Source: Chlamydoabsidia padenii (lineage: Eukaryota > Mucoromycota > Mucoromycetes > Mucorales > Cunninghamellaceae). From it: a stretch of 64,000 nucleotides of DNA. Below the pieces are notes generated by a model. The model was given only the letters and a program-made list of their open reading frames with translations, was not told where the DNA came from and made no database searches. The stretch is taken from the NCBI GenBank assembly GCA_025330725.1, contig JAIWND010000004.1, positions 1,178,001-1,242,000 of the forward strand, in the 5' to 3' direction. Shown one piece after another: positions 37,104 to 49,800 of the stretch (positions within the stretch are counted from its first letter, which is position 1; every line of letters begins with the position of its first letter). The position numbers and the translations under genes were made by a program.

Positions 37104-38069
37104 TGGTTTTGTAAGTGTAAAATAAAAAAAAAAATAAAAATTAATAAAAGGGAAAGAGACGATAAAAAAAAAAAATGGGGCACGGGCTTTCTTTTTTAAA
37201 AAAGAGAAATTGAAATTGAAATGCCGCCATATCGGGGCTGCAAAAAAGTGGCATAACGATTTATACCTATTCAAATGATGAAAAGTAGAAAGATGATACT
37301 ACACCTATCATGAAAGTGTTTCAATCGATTACAGTTTTATAGGAATTTTATTTATGGGAAATAAAAAAAAAGGACTTGAGCTTGGCATGTATTGAAATTC
37401 GGCTTTCTTTTGATGTAGATCTTTCCACCTTGATATGGTAAAAGAGCTTTGACACAATCGCAATTAACTCCTAAAAGTAAAGCCTCCTTCAACCTATCAT
37501 TTTCATCTGACAATAGACCATAATGAAGGGTTGTTCTTTTCTTCTTTGTGTACATTCTTCTGTTTTTTGTGCAACCCAAGGGATCCGTGCTTGATAATGA
37601 CAAATGTTAATTCTGTCTGCAGGGCTCAAAGTTAAAGCGGCGCTGGAAAATACGTCAATTATCATGCGGTCAAGAAATGCTTTCCCGATCATATTAGCTT
37701 GGCTAAATATACCCACTTCCTGAGTGGATGCAATGTATTGAAAGGGTTTCTATTAATATTATTCACATTGAATGATACATGCAAATACATTGCTAAGAAA
37801 AAGACATTTATTTAGAGAAAGATCATGCCTTTCATATACTGTTCCACTATTCATCATCAATATCAAAAGGAGTGAATACGATAATGTTAAATTAAGAGAT
37901 AATGATGTTGTTTATTATTGTGTACAAACAGTACATGATATAAAAGGATTAAATAAAATAAACAGAGGTAGCTATAGTTATAAACGATGATTTCTAATCT
38001 AGAGGGAGGGAGATTGTGTATATATGTAGTGAGTAAGCGTGCTGTTTGCCAAGAAATTTGACATCGATG
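37104..38069. other. Intergenic region
   Basis: Holds the MBOAT promoter with an element variant at 37216-37227, a possible frameshifted remnant at 37352-37716, and AT-rich 3' flank of the Osh3-type gene. Nothing else is supported. Confidence 0.5.
37352..37716 (-). pseudogene. Possible frameshifted gene remnant
   Basis: Two overlapping minus-strand frames look protein-like one after the other: MIGKAFLDRMIIDVFSSAAL in the first, then LLSDENDRLKEALLLGVNCD followed by VKALLPYQGGKIYIKRKP in the second. They would join with a single frame change near 37500-37530. I do not recognise the product. It could be a decayed transposon or host gene, or chance. Confidence 0.25.
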
Positions 38070-41000
38070 TCACCATAAAGTAGGTATATCATCCGGCCAT
38101 GTTCCATTTGACCTTGTTTCCCAATAACCACCTTTATATTCCCATTGGCTTGAGTCGTTTGGATTTCGCCGGAACCACATTGGGGTTGGTGTTATTCCAG
38201 ATTCCTCGTTTTGACTTCGTCGTTCCCGTTGCATAACCTCTACACGTTCCTTTTCCAATTCCGCCTGATCCACAACACCTAAATCAAAAATATAAAGATC
38301 AAGTTAATAACATTTTCTACTCGTATTCTAGTTGTTCATTTTGCGTTACCCTCTTCAAACAACCGTTGATCTGGCCGCAATCGAGTGTCAGTGGGAGGCA
38401 GATGATCTTTTTCCAGTGCCGTTATTTCATTCAGCTCCATACAAAACTGTGTGAATCCATAATAATCCATCGGGCGATCGACAGTTGGTGGTTGGGCTTT
38501 CCAAAGTAATTTGTATTGTTGGTCGCCAAGATCTTGTGATACCGATTCGCTCCATTTGCCGATCACTTTTCTTCCATGTGCCGAGGAGCAGTTAGTGTAA
38601 AAGGTAATCTCCACTTCGTTTCGTTCCCATTGCCCACCTCCACCGCCAAAGTAGTAGCTGTCGTTTCCATTACGTCTTGCTTCTTTAAAGGCTACCACTG
38701 CATATTCCCCTGTTGTATGATTTGTCACCTTTATTTGACCCAAATGTTCCAAGTACCGCGTTCCAAAGATCATGTTCCGCATATGGCTGCTTGGTTTGGT
38801 ATACGTAAAATTATCGCCATGTTTGGGAAGCTTGACGTTAACCGTGCCTTCGGATATAAACTCCATAGATTTCCCTAGGTAATCAGAATAAAGATTAGTG
38901 GTTATATTTTTGCTACCTCTATTCCCATCATGTTTTTTTTTTTTTTTTACCCCAGAATTTTGTGCTGCCTTCTGTCGACTGCCAAAATGTAAAGTTCCTT
39001 GATTCAGCATGGCACTATAGGATAAGAGATAGAATGTGGTATGAGATTAGTATGATAGAGAGATTGTGATTTTGTACATACCGCCATGATATTTGGACGA
39101 TGAGAGACCTTTTCAGATATAAACCTGAAACCTTTATCGGGACGTAGACATTCGTATGTTTCAAAGAGCAAAGGATTCCAAAACTTGCGGCCGATACGGT
39201 ACTGACTAGACGCATAACCAGAAATGGCAAAGGTAGCCACATACATCAATCGATCCAAAGAGTCATCCAGTGTATTTGCCTTGTCCAATAGACTTGAGTA
39301 TTCCAGTTCTTCACATAGTCGTTGTAGCAAGTTCAATGGTTCGTTTAGACTGATGGGCATGGTGATTGTAGACAGATCTTTACCAATGTTTTTCCGTAAA
39401 AGGCTGAGGAGATTGACGTTTTTGCCAGCTACAGGGTGAGGTAAAATCGTTCGACGTTTGATGACCGATGTTGAAAATCCAGGTATGGGTGAAGGTGGTT
39501 GTAATTGAGGTTTGATAGTTGTGCTGGTGGAAATCAGTGAGGAATCATCATTGATAGGAAGATCTGATAATTCATCTTTTGATTATATAAATGATCACAT
39601 ATTAGTTAAGTATTTATATATATATATATATATACCCATTTACCTTCTACAGAGCTACTATCGTCAAGATCATAGTTTTCTTGCACCAGATCAGCATCAT
39701 CATCTTCGTCTAAAGCCAATTCGAATTCTTCAGCATCATAATAAAGGTCCGAGTGATTAGATGAGTGGTAAGAATAAAAGCTGAGTGACCTTGGTGTTCC
39801 GAATTCCGATCCTTGTTGTTGGGTATGATGGTGCAGTGGAGATCCATTGAGATGACGTTCCTTTACTCTTGTCCAGTATCGCTGTTGTTTGTTGTATTCC
39901 ATCTCCATATGGTTGCGTGTGTCGATTATACGCTGCAGTACCTCCATCATGTTGTCCAACGTAGTGATGGAGTTTGTTGATGTGGGCGATGATGGCGGGT
40001 CGCTTTGATCGTTTTGAGATTGATTTGATGATGCTGGCAGGTTGGTATTAAGTGCATGTGTTACAGTAGACTGAGAAGATCCACGCCGGAAGATAAATCT
40101 TCTTTTGCTGTTTGCTGCTGAAGGTGATATAGTTGGTGAGGTCGTTGGTGCATTGTTACTCGTTGTGTCCAAGTAACCACCAACATACGATGATTTCTTT
40201 AGTTGTTGTAAGCTGAGGGAGAGATGATCCAAGTCGAAAGACATTTGCTTCAAGTCGTTTTCCAAATGGGTCTGGTTCTGTTCATGGTCTTCTATTTCCT
40301 GGCCATCACCCAAGATATCATCTTCTTCATCGTCATATGGGTCGCTGTCAATAGGGTTAAGAGGATGTGTTTGTCGTTGACTAGTTGATGATCCTGGAGT
40401 GAGTCGATATCTACTGTCAGGTAAGAGCCAAGCACCGTCCACCATAATTCCGTCATTTTGATCCCGATGAGAAATAGCACGCTGACGCCGGAATTCATCC
40501 ACCCATTTGTCAAAGTCTTGTTTTGTGAGTGCCTTGAGATGATACACAGTAGTTCCAGTATCAAGATGGATTGTTCGTTGTTTTGGGTAGATAGTGATCA
40601 TGGTCATTGTGATTTGGATAGACCCCCGCTTTATGCCACCAGGACTAACACAGTAAGACAAAGCACCGCCAGGAAGTAGTTCAAACCATCGTTTTGCCCA
40701 TCCTATTTGATTCCGACACATAAGATTTCAAAATAAACACGTTTAGTACATAGCCCTTTACACACACAAAAGGGGTGATTCTCCTTTTTCTATTATTATT
40801 CTAATTGGTTCTTTTACCTTGCATCCGTTTACGTCGTTTTTTTAATAAATACCCAGTCATTTCTTGAGATCCATTCGATTTAGCAGTAACATCCTGTATT
40901 GATTCATCACTGGTTACTGAGAATCGTAATATTTTGGAAGTGTTGATAGAAGTTGTGTTATCTATATACCATTTATTGCAAATAGCAGTAAATCATCATA

Positions 41001-41580
41001 TCAAGGAGACAAATAATGTTAGTAAAAGTATCCCTTTACATAATTCTTTATTTATACACTCACCAAATATTAAAACACAGTTACCAGGTTCAGAGACTGT
41101 ATAAGAGCCATGAATTTGTTCTTCAGATGAATGAGTATGAGCAATAGGGATGACTTGTTGGAATTGGTTTTCAATTAGGTGTGCTGAGGCTGTTGAATGT
41201 TTTCGCTGTTGCTGGTGTAGTGCTACCTGAGTCAAACTGCCACGTTTGCCCTTGTTGATATCGACCCCAGGTTTGTTTGAGCTTGGTTCACAGATATTGT
41301 AATGTTGCCAGTCAGAATCTGTGTTATAGGTATCCATTGTTCTTGTCGATGATAAAGAAGTGATGCTGTACCTATGTTCAGAGATTGGCGCAGGACTTTT
41401 GCTTGACCTATGGTTACCTGGTGTAGAAGTTGTCGCCATGGGTGGTCCAGCCCGAAAGAATAATCCAAAGTAAATATTCTTCTTTCTTGTTGTAAATGTC
41501 CATCGAAGAGTAGTTCCAGGTCGTTGGACATATATAAAGTGTTCGTATACGTCCCTTGGTTGTATTTGGATTTCTTGCAT
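38070..41580 (-). CDS. OSH3: Osh3-type oxysterol-binding protein (GOLD-PH-FFAT-ORD)
   Basis: Seven exons: 41064-41580, 40818-40961, 39644-40702, 39082-39575, 38951-39014, 38350-38874 and 38070-38278, giving 1003 residues (yeast Osh3 is 996). Order: a GOLD domain split by a Ser-rich insert (MQEIQIQPRDVYEHFIYVQR near the start; VSEPGNCVLIFDNTTS near 170), a PH domain from about 205 (MTGYLLKKRRKR), an FFAT-like motif DLYYDAEE near 540 for ER VAP binding, and the lipid-binding ORD from about 630 (ELEYSSLLDKA, CHAESRNFTFWQSTEGSTKF). The family signature EQVSHHPP reads EKVSHRPN (about 728-735). The protein should bridge ER and plasma membrane and bind PI4P or a lipid. Start chosen at the ATG matching the Osh3 N-terminus rather than an upstream ATG inside the promoter element. 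The acceptor of exon 4 (AAAAG) is weak. Confidence 0.92.
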
Positions 41581-41938
41581 CAATAATTGTTTTCCTGAAG
41601 TAAAAAAAAAAAAAAAAAAAAGATAAGAAGAGTGGTGTAAGAAAAAGAAAAAAAAAATAGGACAGCTGGTTTTATTTGGAAGACAATTCAAATCCCGCAT
41701 TTTTATGGGACCAACTTCTACCTTCCACACACACTCCTCTATGACCTTTCTCGTCAAGTCATGGGATGAAAAGCATATAATTAAAGTTCTTGGCATTTCA
41801 AGTTGCTTAATCCTAATTTGACTCTATCCTCTAACCAAGAGTATCACTTGAACACTCTTTTTTAAACTACAAAAGGAAAAATGATGACTTCAAATTATTT
41901 CAAACGCCGCTTTTAATTTCTTTGCATTTCTGCATGAA
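41581..41938. promoter_or_regulatory. Osh3 promoter region and ADH 3' flank
   Basis: Contains an A run near 41600-41620 and two elements: the perfect TTCAAATCCCGC at 41687-41698 and the variant TTCAAACGCCGC at 41899-41910, both read as GCGG...TTTGAA in the direction of the Osh3 gene. Confidence 0.55.
41687..41698 (-). promoter_or_regulatory. Perfect 12-mer element upstream of the Osh3-type gene
   Basis: GCGGGATTTGAA on the minus strand, about 107 bp upstream of the chosen start codon. An ATG directly overlaps its 5' end on the minus strand but opens a frame without family resemblance. Confidence 0.55.
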
Positions 41939-43331
41939 TCATTTTTTGACAAGAACAATCCTGTATCTGGCTTTACCAGCTTCACATTGGGCAATAGCTG
42001 CCTCTAATCCTTCTATAGTCTAAAAGAAAATCAAATCAAGAGTGCTGTTAGAGAAATTTGAACCTTTCCTTGGTTAGGAACTTACAAATGGATACTCTTC
42101 AAGCTGTGGTTTGATCTTATGACGAGCAGCAAACTTGAGCATTTCTCTATAGACTGTTCTTCCGCCAGTCAATACGCCCTCTATGGCCCACATGTTTTGA
42201 ATCACACCGGCAATATTTTTAACCTCAATGGGCTTGGAAGGAACACCAACAATCAGGAATTTACCTTGTCTATAGTCATTGAGGAGTGTAAATCAACACC
42301 AACAAATTCATTTTTTTTTTTTTGTCATATAATATACTTACGGTTTCAACATTTTTAAATAATCATCATAGGGTAAATCAGCACTGGTGGTGTTGATTAT
42401 GTAATCAAACTTGGGCGCCGTTTCCATAAAACCAGATTCACCCAGTTTCTTAGAGTCAAGGAATTCATTCGCACCAAAAGACTTCGCTTCCTTTTCTTTG
42501 GATGTATTGCTAGAAATAGCGGTGACATGACACCCCCATTTGCTTGCGAATTGCAGAGCAAGGTGTCCTATAATGTTTAAAAGTTAGGGGACAAGATACA
42601 AACTCTTATTGTCCTATTACCTAATCCTCCAATACCAACAATGCCGACGGAATGTGTTGGGCTAACATTGTTTGCATACAAAGTATTGAAGACAGTTACA
42701 CCTGCACACATTAATGGTCCAGCTGCTGATGGTTCGATTTCAGGGGGGATGTGATATGCAAATCTAAAATCTAAAATTAGATTTCAGCCCCCGATTTTTC
42801 TTTTTCCCTTCAAACGACCCACCTAGAATCCACAACGACACTATCTGCGAATCCGTTATTGTTATCATCACCCGGAAACAAGACTCTTTCGGGACAAAAG
42901 ACGTCTTTTGCGCTAACACACAAATCGCAATTCAAACAGCTTGATTTCAAGTACGAATAACTACATCCAATGATAATGGATTCAATTTCGATCAAAAAGT
43001 ATATATTTTTTTTTTTCACGTACCCGACATAATCTCCTTTTTTGATGCCCTTCACTTTGGGACCAATTTCGATGACTTCACCTACAGCTTCATGACCGAG
43101 TACTTTACCCTTCCTTGCAAGATAAATACAATCCTAAGTACAATATTAATTAATGTGAGGTGAAAGAGAATAAATCAAAAAGGTAGACAATACCGTATGA
43201 CAGACACCGGAAGCTTTGATATCAATAAGAATATCGGAATCATTTAGTTTCCCCACTTGTCTTGTTTCAATCTTGAATTTTCCAGGTTGATCAGCATTGG
43301 CAAAAGCTTTAATTTGATGTGATGATGACAT
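41939..43331 (-). CDS. Zinc-dependent alcohol dehydrogenase, medium-chain (MDR) family
   Basis: Eight exons: 43194-43331, 43024-43133, 42823-42960, 42621-42763, 42342-42567, 42086-42269 and 42019 down to 41939 being the last seven in order after the start exon is counted (seven in total), giving 339 residues. Catalytic-zinc ligands are in ASGVCHTD (Cys) and GHEAVGEVIEIGP (His, Glu); the structural-zinc lobe has the four cysteines of SCLNCDLC and DVFCPE. The Rossmann fold has VGIVGIGGLGHLALQFA. The enzyme oxidises alcohols or reduces aldehydes with NAD(P). The set of motifs is closest to the propanol-preferring / cinnamyl-type ADHs. A degenerate relative lies at 62342-62830. Confidence 0.93.
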
Positions 43332-43808
43332 GATAACTATTTAATGGCAAGAAGAGAAAGATGTCAAGTTACTAGCATTAAAGTATTCACAAGTTTCTCC
43401 TTGTTGAAACCCATGTTTGTTAAACCGAACACTTGCGCACATCTTTCCTTTTTCGGTCGGCGTTTACATAATGTAAACCCTGACCAAAGTTGGGCGTAGA
43501 AATCAGACCAATTAGAGTGAAAAGACTTTGGATTTTTTTTTTTTCAAACGTGAATAGCTCGCCGTGTAGATGAGCTCTGACCGTGAAAGCGAGTTCGCCT
43601 TATCAAGACATTCATGCAGTACCTGAATTTGAATTTTAAACCCCGAATTTAGGCGGGGCGAAGAGTTGGCCATAAATTTCTGGCGATTTCTGGGGAAGGG
43701 ATGAGATCAAAGTCAATTCAAGTAAAAAAGGTTTTTATTATCAAAAAAAAAGTGGGGTAACAATACTAATAATTTAAACTATACAAAGCTACAATCTATA
43801 TACTATAA
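43332..43808. other. Intergenic region with a dispersed repeat
   Basis: ADH promoter side followed by dispersed repeat copy B (43517-43626) and a GC-rich patch GAATTTAGGCGGGGCG near 43647. 43740-43808 is the 3' flank of the GAS2-domain gene. Confidence 0.5.
43517..43626 (+). repeat. Dispersed repeat copy B
   Basis: Partner of 30063-30178, same orientation, sharing GTGAAAAGACTTTGGATTTT, TCAAAC, CTCTGACCGTGAA and ATCAAGACATTCATGCAG. Lies 186 bp upstream of the ADH start codon. Confidence 0.75.
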
Positions 43809-46800
43809 CTAATCTATGGCCTGGAAGTTTTTTCTTCGTCGATTTGTGGCTGATGTCGGTAAGGCACTTTTCTGTCCAAATCGGGATAGTTTCATTTCCA
43901 AAGGATCGTGGATCGTGGTGCTTTTAGAAGTAGAGGATCTTGAAGATTTTAGCTTGGGTATGGATGATGATAAGGATGTCGCTCGTGGCGTCGGGAGTAA
44001 TGTAGATGAGGTGGTAGGTTTCACTGATAATGGGTTAGAGTTCTGTTCCAGGAGTTGCTTTCGTTGACGTTGTAAAGATGTTGTTGTTTCCAAGTATCCT
44101 TCCTGCATATCTGTGTGAAGTAGATGTTGATCTTGTTGTTTAGATATAATTAGTTCGCCTTCTAATTTTGCATGATCACGAAGGAATTGTGATAGTTCGG
44201 CCCAACCTAAAGCACCCCCCCCAAAAAAAAAGAAATGAAAGCATCAGTCAAGTACATTTGACCCCCATCCTTCTTCTTTTTATTTTATTTTTATTACTTA
44301 CCACCACCCACCCTGACCATCACCATCTTGCTTTTCAAGACACGGCAGTATACAAGCTTTGGATTGATATCTCCAAACCAGTAGCGACTAAAATGAGCAA
44401 AGTGTTAGTCAGTTTTCCTTGTTTTTTTTTTTGTGCGTGCTCTTACCCTATTTCTCCAGGCACCATCTTGACTTTGACCCGATAAGGCATATCGTTAACA
44501 ATGCGACCAATTTCAATATCCAAGTCATTGCCATCCTGCGCTACATAGTCATTTGTTTTCTTGATGCCAATCAAAGGTGTCTTGGACTTTTTACGAAGGG
44601 TAGAGGATGTTGTTGACCCGTGAGGTCGAGGTAAATGACTATCACCACCAATCAAAGAGGAAGAAGAAGACACCGCCAAATGCCGTTGTCGCCCGCCTTG
44701 TAATGCACTTGAAGGATGTAGTCCGGTAGATGTTGTATGATAAGTAGGTCGAGGAGTGGGAATAAGTGTACCTGCAGCTTTTCGAGTCGGGAGTGAAGAT
44801 TTTCGAAGTCGTGTCAGCTTTTCAGTAGCGTCCGCAAGGTGCAGTTTTAAAGCTTTTTCCAAATCCAGTTGACGTGCAGGGGCCTGTCGATTAAATATGT
44901 CCATGTATCGTGTATGTTGTGCTGCTTTATGTTGTTCAACTATAGATGATAGCTGATTAAGTATCTGATTGTTGTTGTTGTTGTTGTTGCCAATCTCCGT
45001 CCAAGCTTCATCGGTTTTCCGCAAGCCTTCGTTAATGTTGTGTTTGTAATAGCTAGATCGAGCATCCAGTTCAATCCGTTTTGCCTCCAGTTCCGCTTTG
45101 CTGTACTTGTTGTCTACCATAGTTGCATGATAATGAGGAGCCGCTTTCAAAACCACATCATCCATAGAGTCCAATAATACATCTACACCGTCCATCATGC
45201 TGATGCATTTAACCATTGATTTTGCAGTGTGTAGAGTATCCTTGATGTTCTTGATTGATTCGTTAAGCTTGCTCCAAGAGCGTTCGATTTTTTCCCATTG
45301 TTGCACGATTCCGCCATTCATATCGTCACTTTGTTGGTCAATGAGTCGATTGATTTCATTCCACATATCCCGTCCTTGTGCCACCAACCCGAGTTCCAAT
45401 GATTCTAGACTTTGCTGTGCTTGTAATATATCTGGTTCCCTGGGTGCCAATTTGAATAGATTCACATGATCTTGATCGTCGCCATTTGTTGTAGTAGATG
45501 ACACTATCGCCACCAGTGATCTCTGTAGTTGATCGATCTGGCCACTAGAATGCTTTATTGTCGCTACCATTAGTTCCATTTTGCGTGCCAGTGTTGTTGA
45601 GTAAAGTAGTCGATGTCTGATGTTTTCTGCCTTCTCCAAAGCGCGCTGTGATTCCTTCCAATGCATAGTTGTTTGGTCATGTTGTTGCTGTGCTGATTGT
45701 TTCCATAATGATGCTGCCAACATTTCTTGATCATTCCCTATTATGTTGGTTCCCTGTATCCCCTTGTTCATGGTCTCTAAAGAGGTGACAGTCGGTTCAA
45801 ACCCAAGAAGCTTTGTTTTCAAAGTATCAATACCAGTCCCCAACACTTGTGCTGATCCATCATCCATCATGAGTTCATCCACCGCCGAGCAAAAGTTGGC
45901 CAACCAAATATTGATGTCTTTTGCACTTTTACTGTGTCCCAAAACTTGACGAGCAAGATCCATCATGTTGCGTTGTTTCAAAATGTTGTTTTTGAGATCA
46001 TCCAATGGCCCCTGGCAGATAGCAGCAAGTTGATCCGCATCAGTTTGTTGAAGACCTTCTGTTTCTGACACGGAAGCAACCAGGACTTTTGTTTCATGAA
46101 GGAGATCTTGATAGATTTTTTCACTTGATGTCACAGACTTGCCCCATCCATGATATTGCTGAGTATCCAAAGGAAATCCAGTCAAGTCCTCCTCTTTAGT
46201 AAGTGATGATGCGAGTGTTGCTGATTCCTTTTGTGCCGATAGTTTGATTTCCTCTGCCATTTGTCGTAGTTGTTGATGAGATCGACGTATCTGTAGTTGT
46301 TTTTGATGCATGTCCAACTGATGATCCAATGTATCCAAACGATCACCGAGCACAAGACGGCGTTGTTGATAAATGTCGTATATAGCGGCGTTGTACCCAC
46401 CATCTTCATCGTGTTGTTGCTGTTGATCCATACTACTTGAAGAGTCCGCCATCATTCCTCGGACTCGATCCACCTGCTTGAGTGCAACATAAATATCATC
46501 TTCATCGCCACCTTCACCAATGGCATGCAATGAGGTATCAATATTGTCCAGGAGAGAAGCTATTTGGTGTAACTTGTCAAAGAGAGGACGTCGTCGAGTC
46601 ATAGAGTGATAGCATTCATCTATTGTCTTCAATTCCTGTTGCTGTTTCATCCATCTAGTCACCACTTTTTGATTCAATCCTTCTGTATTCGCATTGTTGT
46701 CCACCGATAAATACATGTCTTGTTCTTGTTTGTATACTTGTTCCATAGCCGACCAATCATCAAGCAAAGAGCTTCGATGCGCCTTGAATCTATTATAGTA

Positions 46801-49800
46801 AGCTTCGTCTGCTGATGCATCTATTTCAACAGGAAAAGCCCCAATACTTGATTGCCAATTCTCTAGTCTTGGTTTGATATCCACCATCAAAGTGAGTAGT
46901 CTTCCTGCCAAGTCTGCATAGTCTGATCTTTGTCGTTCACATTGTACATCATGGCAAGCTGCCGCCAAACGCTTATCCAATTGTTGGTGTATATCTGTCG
47001 CATGATCCACGATCCCTCGAGTGTTGTCGTCCAATCCACATAGTTTTCCAAGTCGATCCAGTTCGTTAGATTTTATACCATCGAGATCAAGTCGCCATTG
47101 GTCGAGAGTGCTGTCATCCGCCATAGAGATATTTATGTTGTTGAGCTGATCATCGATCGCCTTGCATTTTGCCACTACTTGATCACTCCAGTAGATGCGT
47201 TCTGCTTGTTGTAGATCAATCTTGTGGTGTTGAAGAGAGTCAGACAGTTGCTTCCATTCATCATTCAATTGTTGCCGCAGAGTTGTCACCTTGATCAATG
47301 CATCATCGTCACCATTGTCGTTGTCGGCATCCATTTGAATCGCCGCCACACAACTATCTGCCGATTCCTTGAGTCCATTGTAATGCATATTCGCATGAAG
47401 GTGTATCGAGTCTTCCAGTTCATGCAAGATGCCCAGTTTCGATTCAATAGTTCCCACTTTATGCATCTTGTCATCATCAGTTGCCATTTCCTGTTCAAGT
47501 TTGTCGTATGCATGTTTGATCCAAGTTGAAGCTTCCATAGCGTTGTTTATATAACCATCCACCAGTGCCTTCAAGCGAGCCGATCGTTCCTTTGTGTTCA
47601 AGATTCGATGTAATGATATGGACAGATTTTCAAGATTTTCCTGCCGAGATTCGATATATTGGTGGAGGATAGTATTGTTGTCAAAGATGTTGCTTGATGA
47701 TGGTTGTGCTGGATAATCCATATTCTGATCGCTGTTGAGTATCCCGGCCAATGACTGGTCGAAATCATGCAAAAGTTGTAATGATTCGCCATCCAGATCC
47801 CCATTTCCAACGAGCAATGCCGACTTTACCCTTTCACCTTGATATTCCAAATCAGACACCTTGTTAGACCACTGTTGCATTGTGTTTTGATGATTTATCA
47901 TGTTTGACGTGTATATTAAGTAATCACCAGCATCAGAACGATAATTTTCAAGCGCCGCCACCTTCTTTTGCATGAATCCAACCAGTGTTGCACCAACACC
48001 ATTCGATTCTGATTTCCAATCGTTAAAAGCATCCATCATTGTTTCCAGATTGGCGACCAGATCATTTTTGTTCTTATGCAATTCATTAAGCGTAGCACCG
48101 AGGGCTAGAGTTTGTTGTGCACCTCCATCATCAACCGACCATTTTGCATCTTGTTGAGTAAAGTGTTCCAGATCACCCATAAAAGATTTCCATTCACCAA
48201 GTTGATTATCCGCTCGATGTAGCCAAGATGCACCAGTTTCAAGCCATTTGATCACATCGCCCAATTGTTTTACGTTTGACATGATGTGTGGTATAGATTG
48301 CTGGTATTCAATGTGTTTGTTTTGCATTGATGATGAAACACAAATAGTGTCTGAGAATCCATGGGAGGAGAGGTCATGATAAGCTTGCTCCATCTTGATA
48401 TAGGCTTCGTTTTCAGAGTCAAGTAAATTGCCAGGGTTGAATAGTTGATCGAGTTCTACGCCAAGTGCCACCACTTTTCTTGAGATAGCTTGCACTTTTG
48501 TTAAAGAGTAATCGTGGTCTTCCAACCATACCTCCTTGTCCTTCACTAGATCCTTCATTCGGTCTTGTAATCCTTGTGATAGCAGAGATAGATTCGTACA
48601 AGTTGAATCCCAAGATACTTGTCGTTTGAATGTTTCCACCAGGCCAGAGACAAAAGACAATAGAGGTTTGATTTGGGATCGACATTGAGTTTCCAGTTGA
48701 TCCAAATGAGTTGCAGTATTGTTAATTGCCATCAAGAAATCCAATGCGTTCTGATAGTCTTGAGTTCCACCCAAGACCTTGAGTGATTCCCTGAGATTTT
48801 CGACTCGGTCATTCAACCCTGATCTACCTAAACGAAGAGCATCAAAGTCATGATCCAGCCATTGTTGTAGTTGCAGGTCCATATCCTTGAGGGTCAAAGT
48901 AGACATATCCCCAGGTTCACCATGTAGAGACAATCTATCCAAAAGATCATCCTTCTTCACCATCAAAGATTCCAGGAGATCGACCACACGTGCATCCAAG
49001 GAGTATACTTTGTCGCGCCAAATGTTGACACCATCATGTACTTTTTTTGATTCTTCGGCGACCGATAACCATTTTTTGAGCGTCTGTCCCAGTGAGAACA
49101 AGATACCATGTTGATCAGTGGACTGCTTCATCACAAAGTCGCATTGTCGTTGCCATTCATCCATCAAATCATCGTGAGTATCCCAAGCCACACTGCTGTT
49201 ATAAGACTGCCATTGTTTCCATAAAGCGTCTACTATTGAGTTGTATGTATCCAAATTGAGTCGAGGTTTGTCTGTGGGCGACACCATTTCTTCCATGTCT
49301 TGATGCAAAGTGATCCATTTCAGGTGATTGAGCCATTGTGCGCCTTGAGATCTAATATCCTCTGCCCCATCCATATATTGTGTGATCGCTCTCCATTGGT
49401 CCAGTAATGCAGTCGTCATTAAAATAGTACTGGTCATATGATCCACTCGGGAGAGGAGCTCCGTTTGCCGTTGCCTCTGTGATTTCCAATGTATGTCATC
49501 AGAGCTGGTTTCTTGTCCACCATGATTGATCAGCTGTTCGAATGATTTGACAAGAGGTGACACCGATTGATCCCTAAAGGCATTCCATTCTTGTGTTAGA
49601 TCCGTAGCAATGTTACAAAGAGTTATCCAGTGTAGTTCCGACGAGGGTGACCAAGCTGATTCGAGTCGAGTATGTTGGTATTTCTGTTCGTGTGCCGCAA
49701 ACCACTGAGTGACTTTTGATTGGTGATATTCCCATGATTGACGATCCTTCACCATAGAGAGCTTCGATCTCCATTGATGTAAAATCGATGTGAGTGATTG

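Noticed and set aside
36597..37274. Longer MBOAT start 57 codons upstream
   Set aside because: The extra part is poly-Phe translated from the pyrimidine leader; MDYIQLFKDGERL is the natural start.
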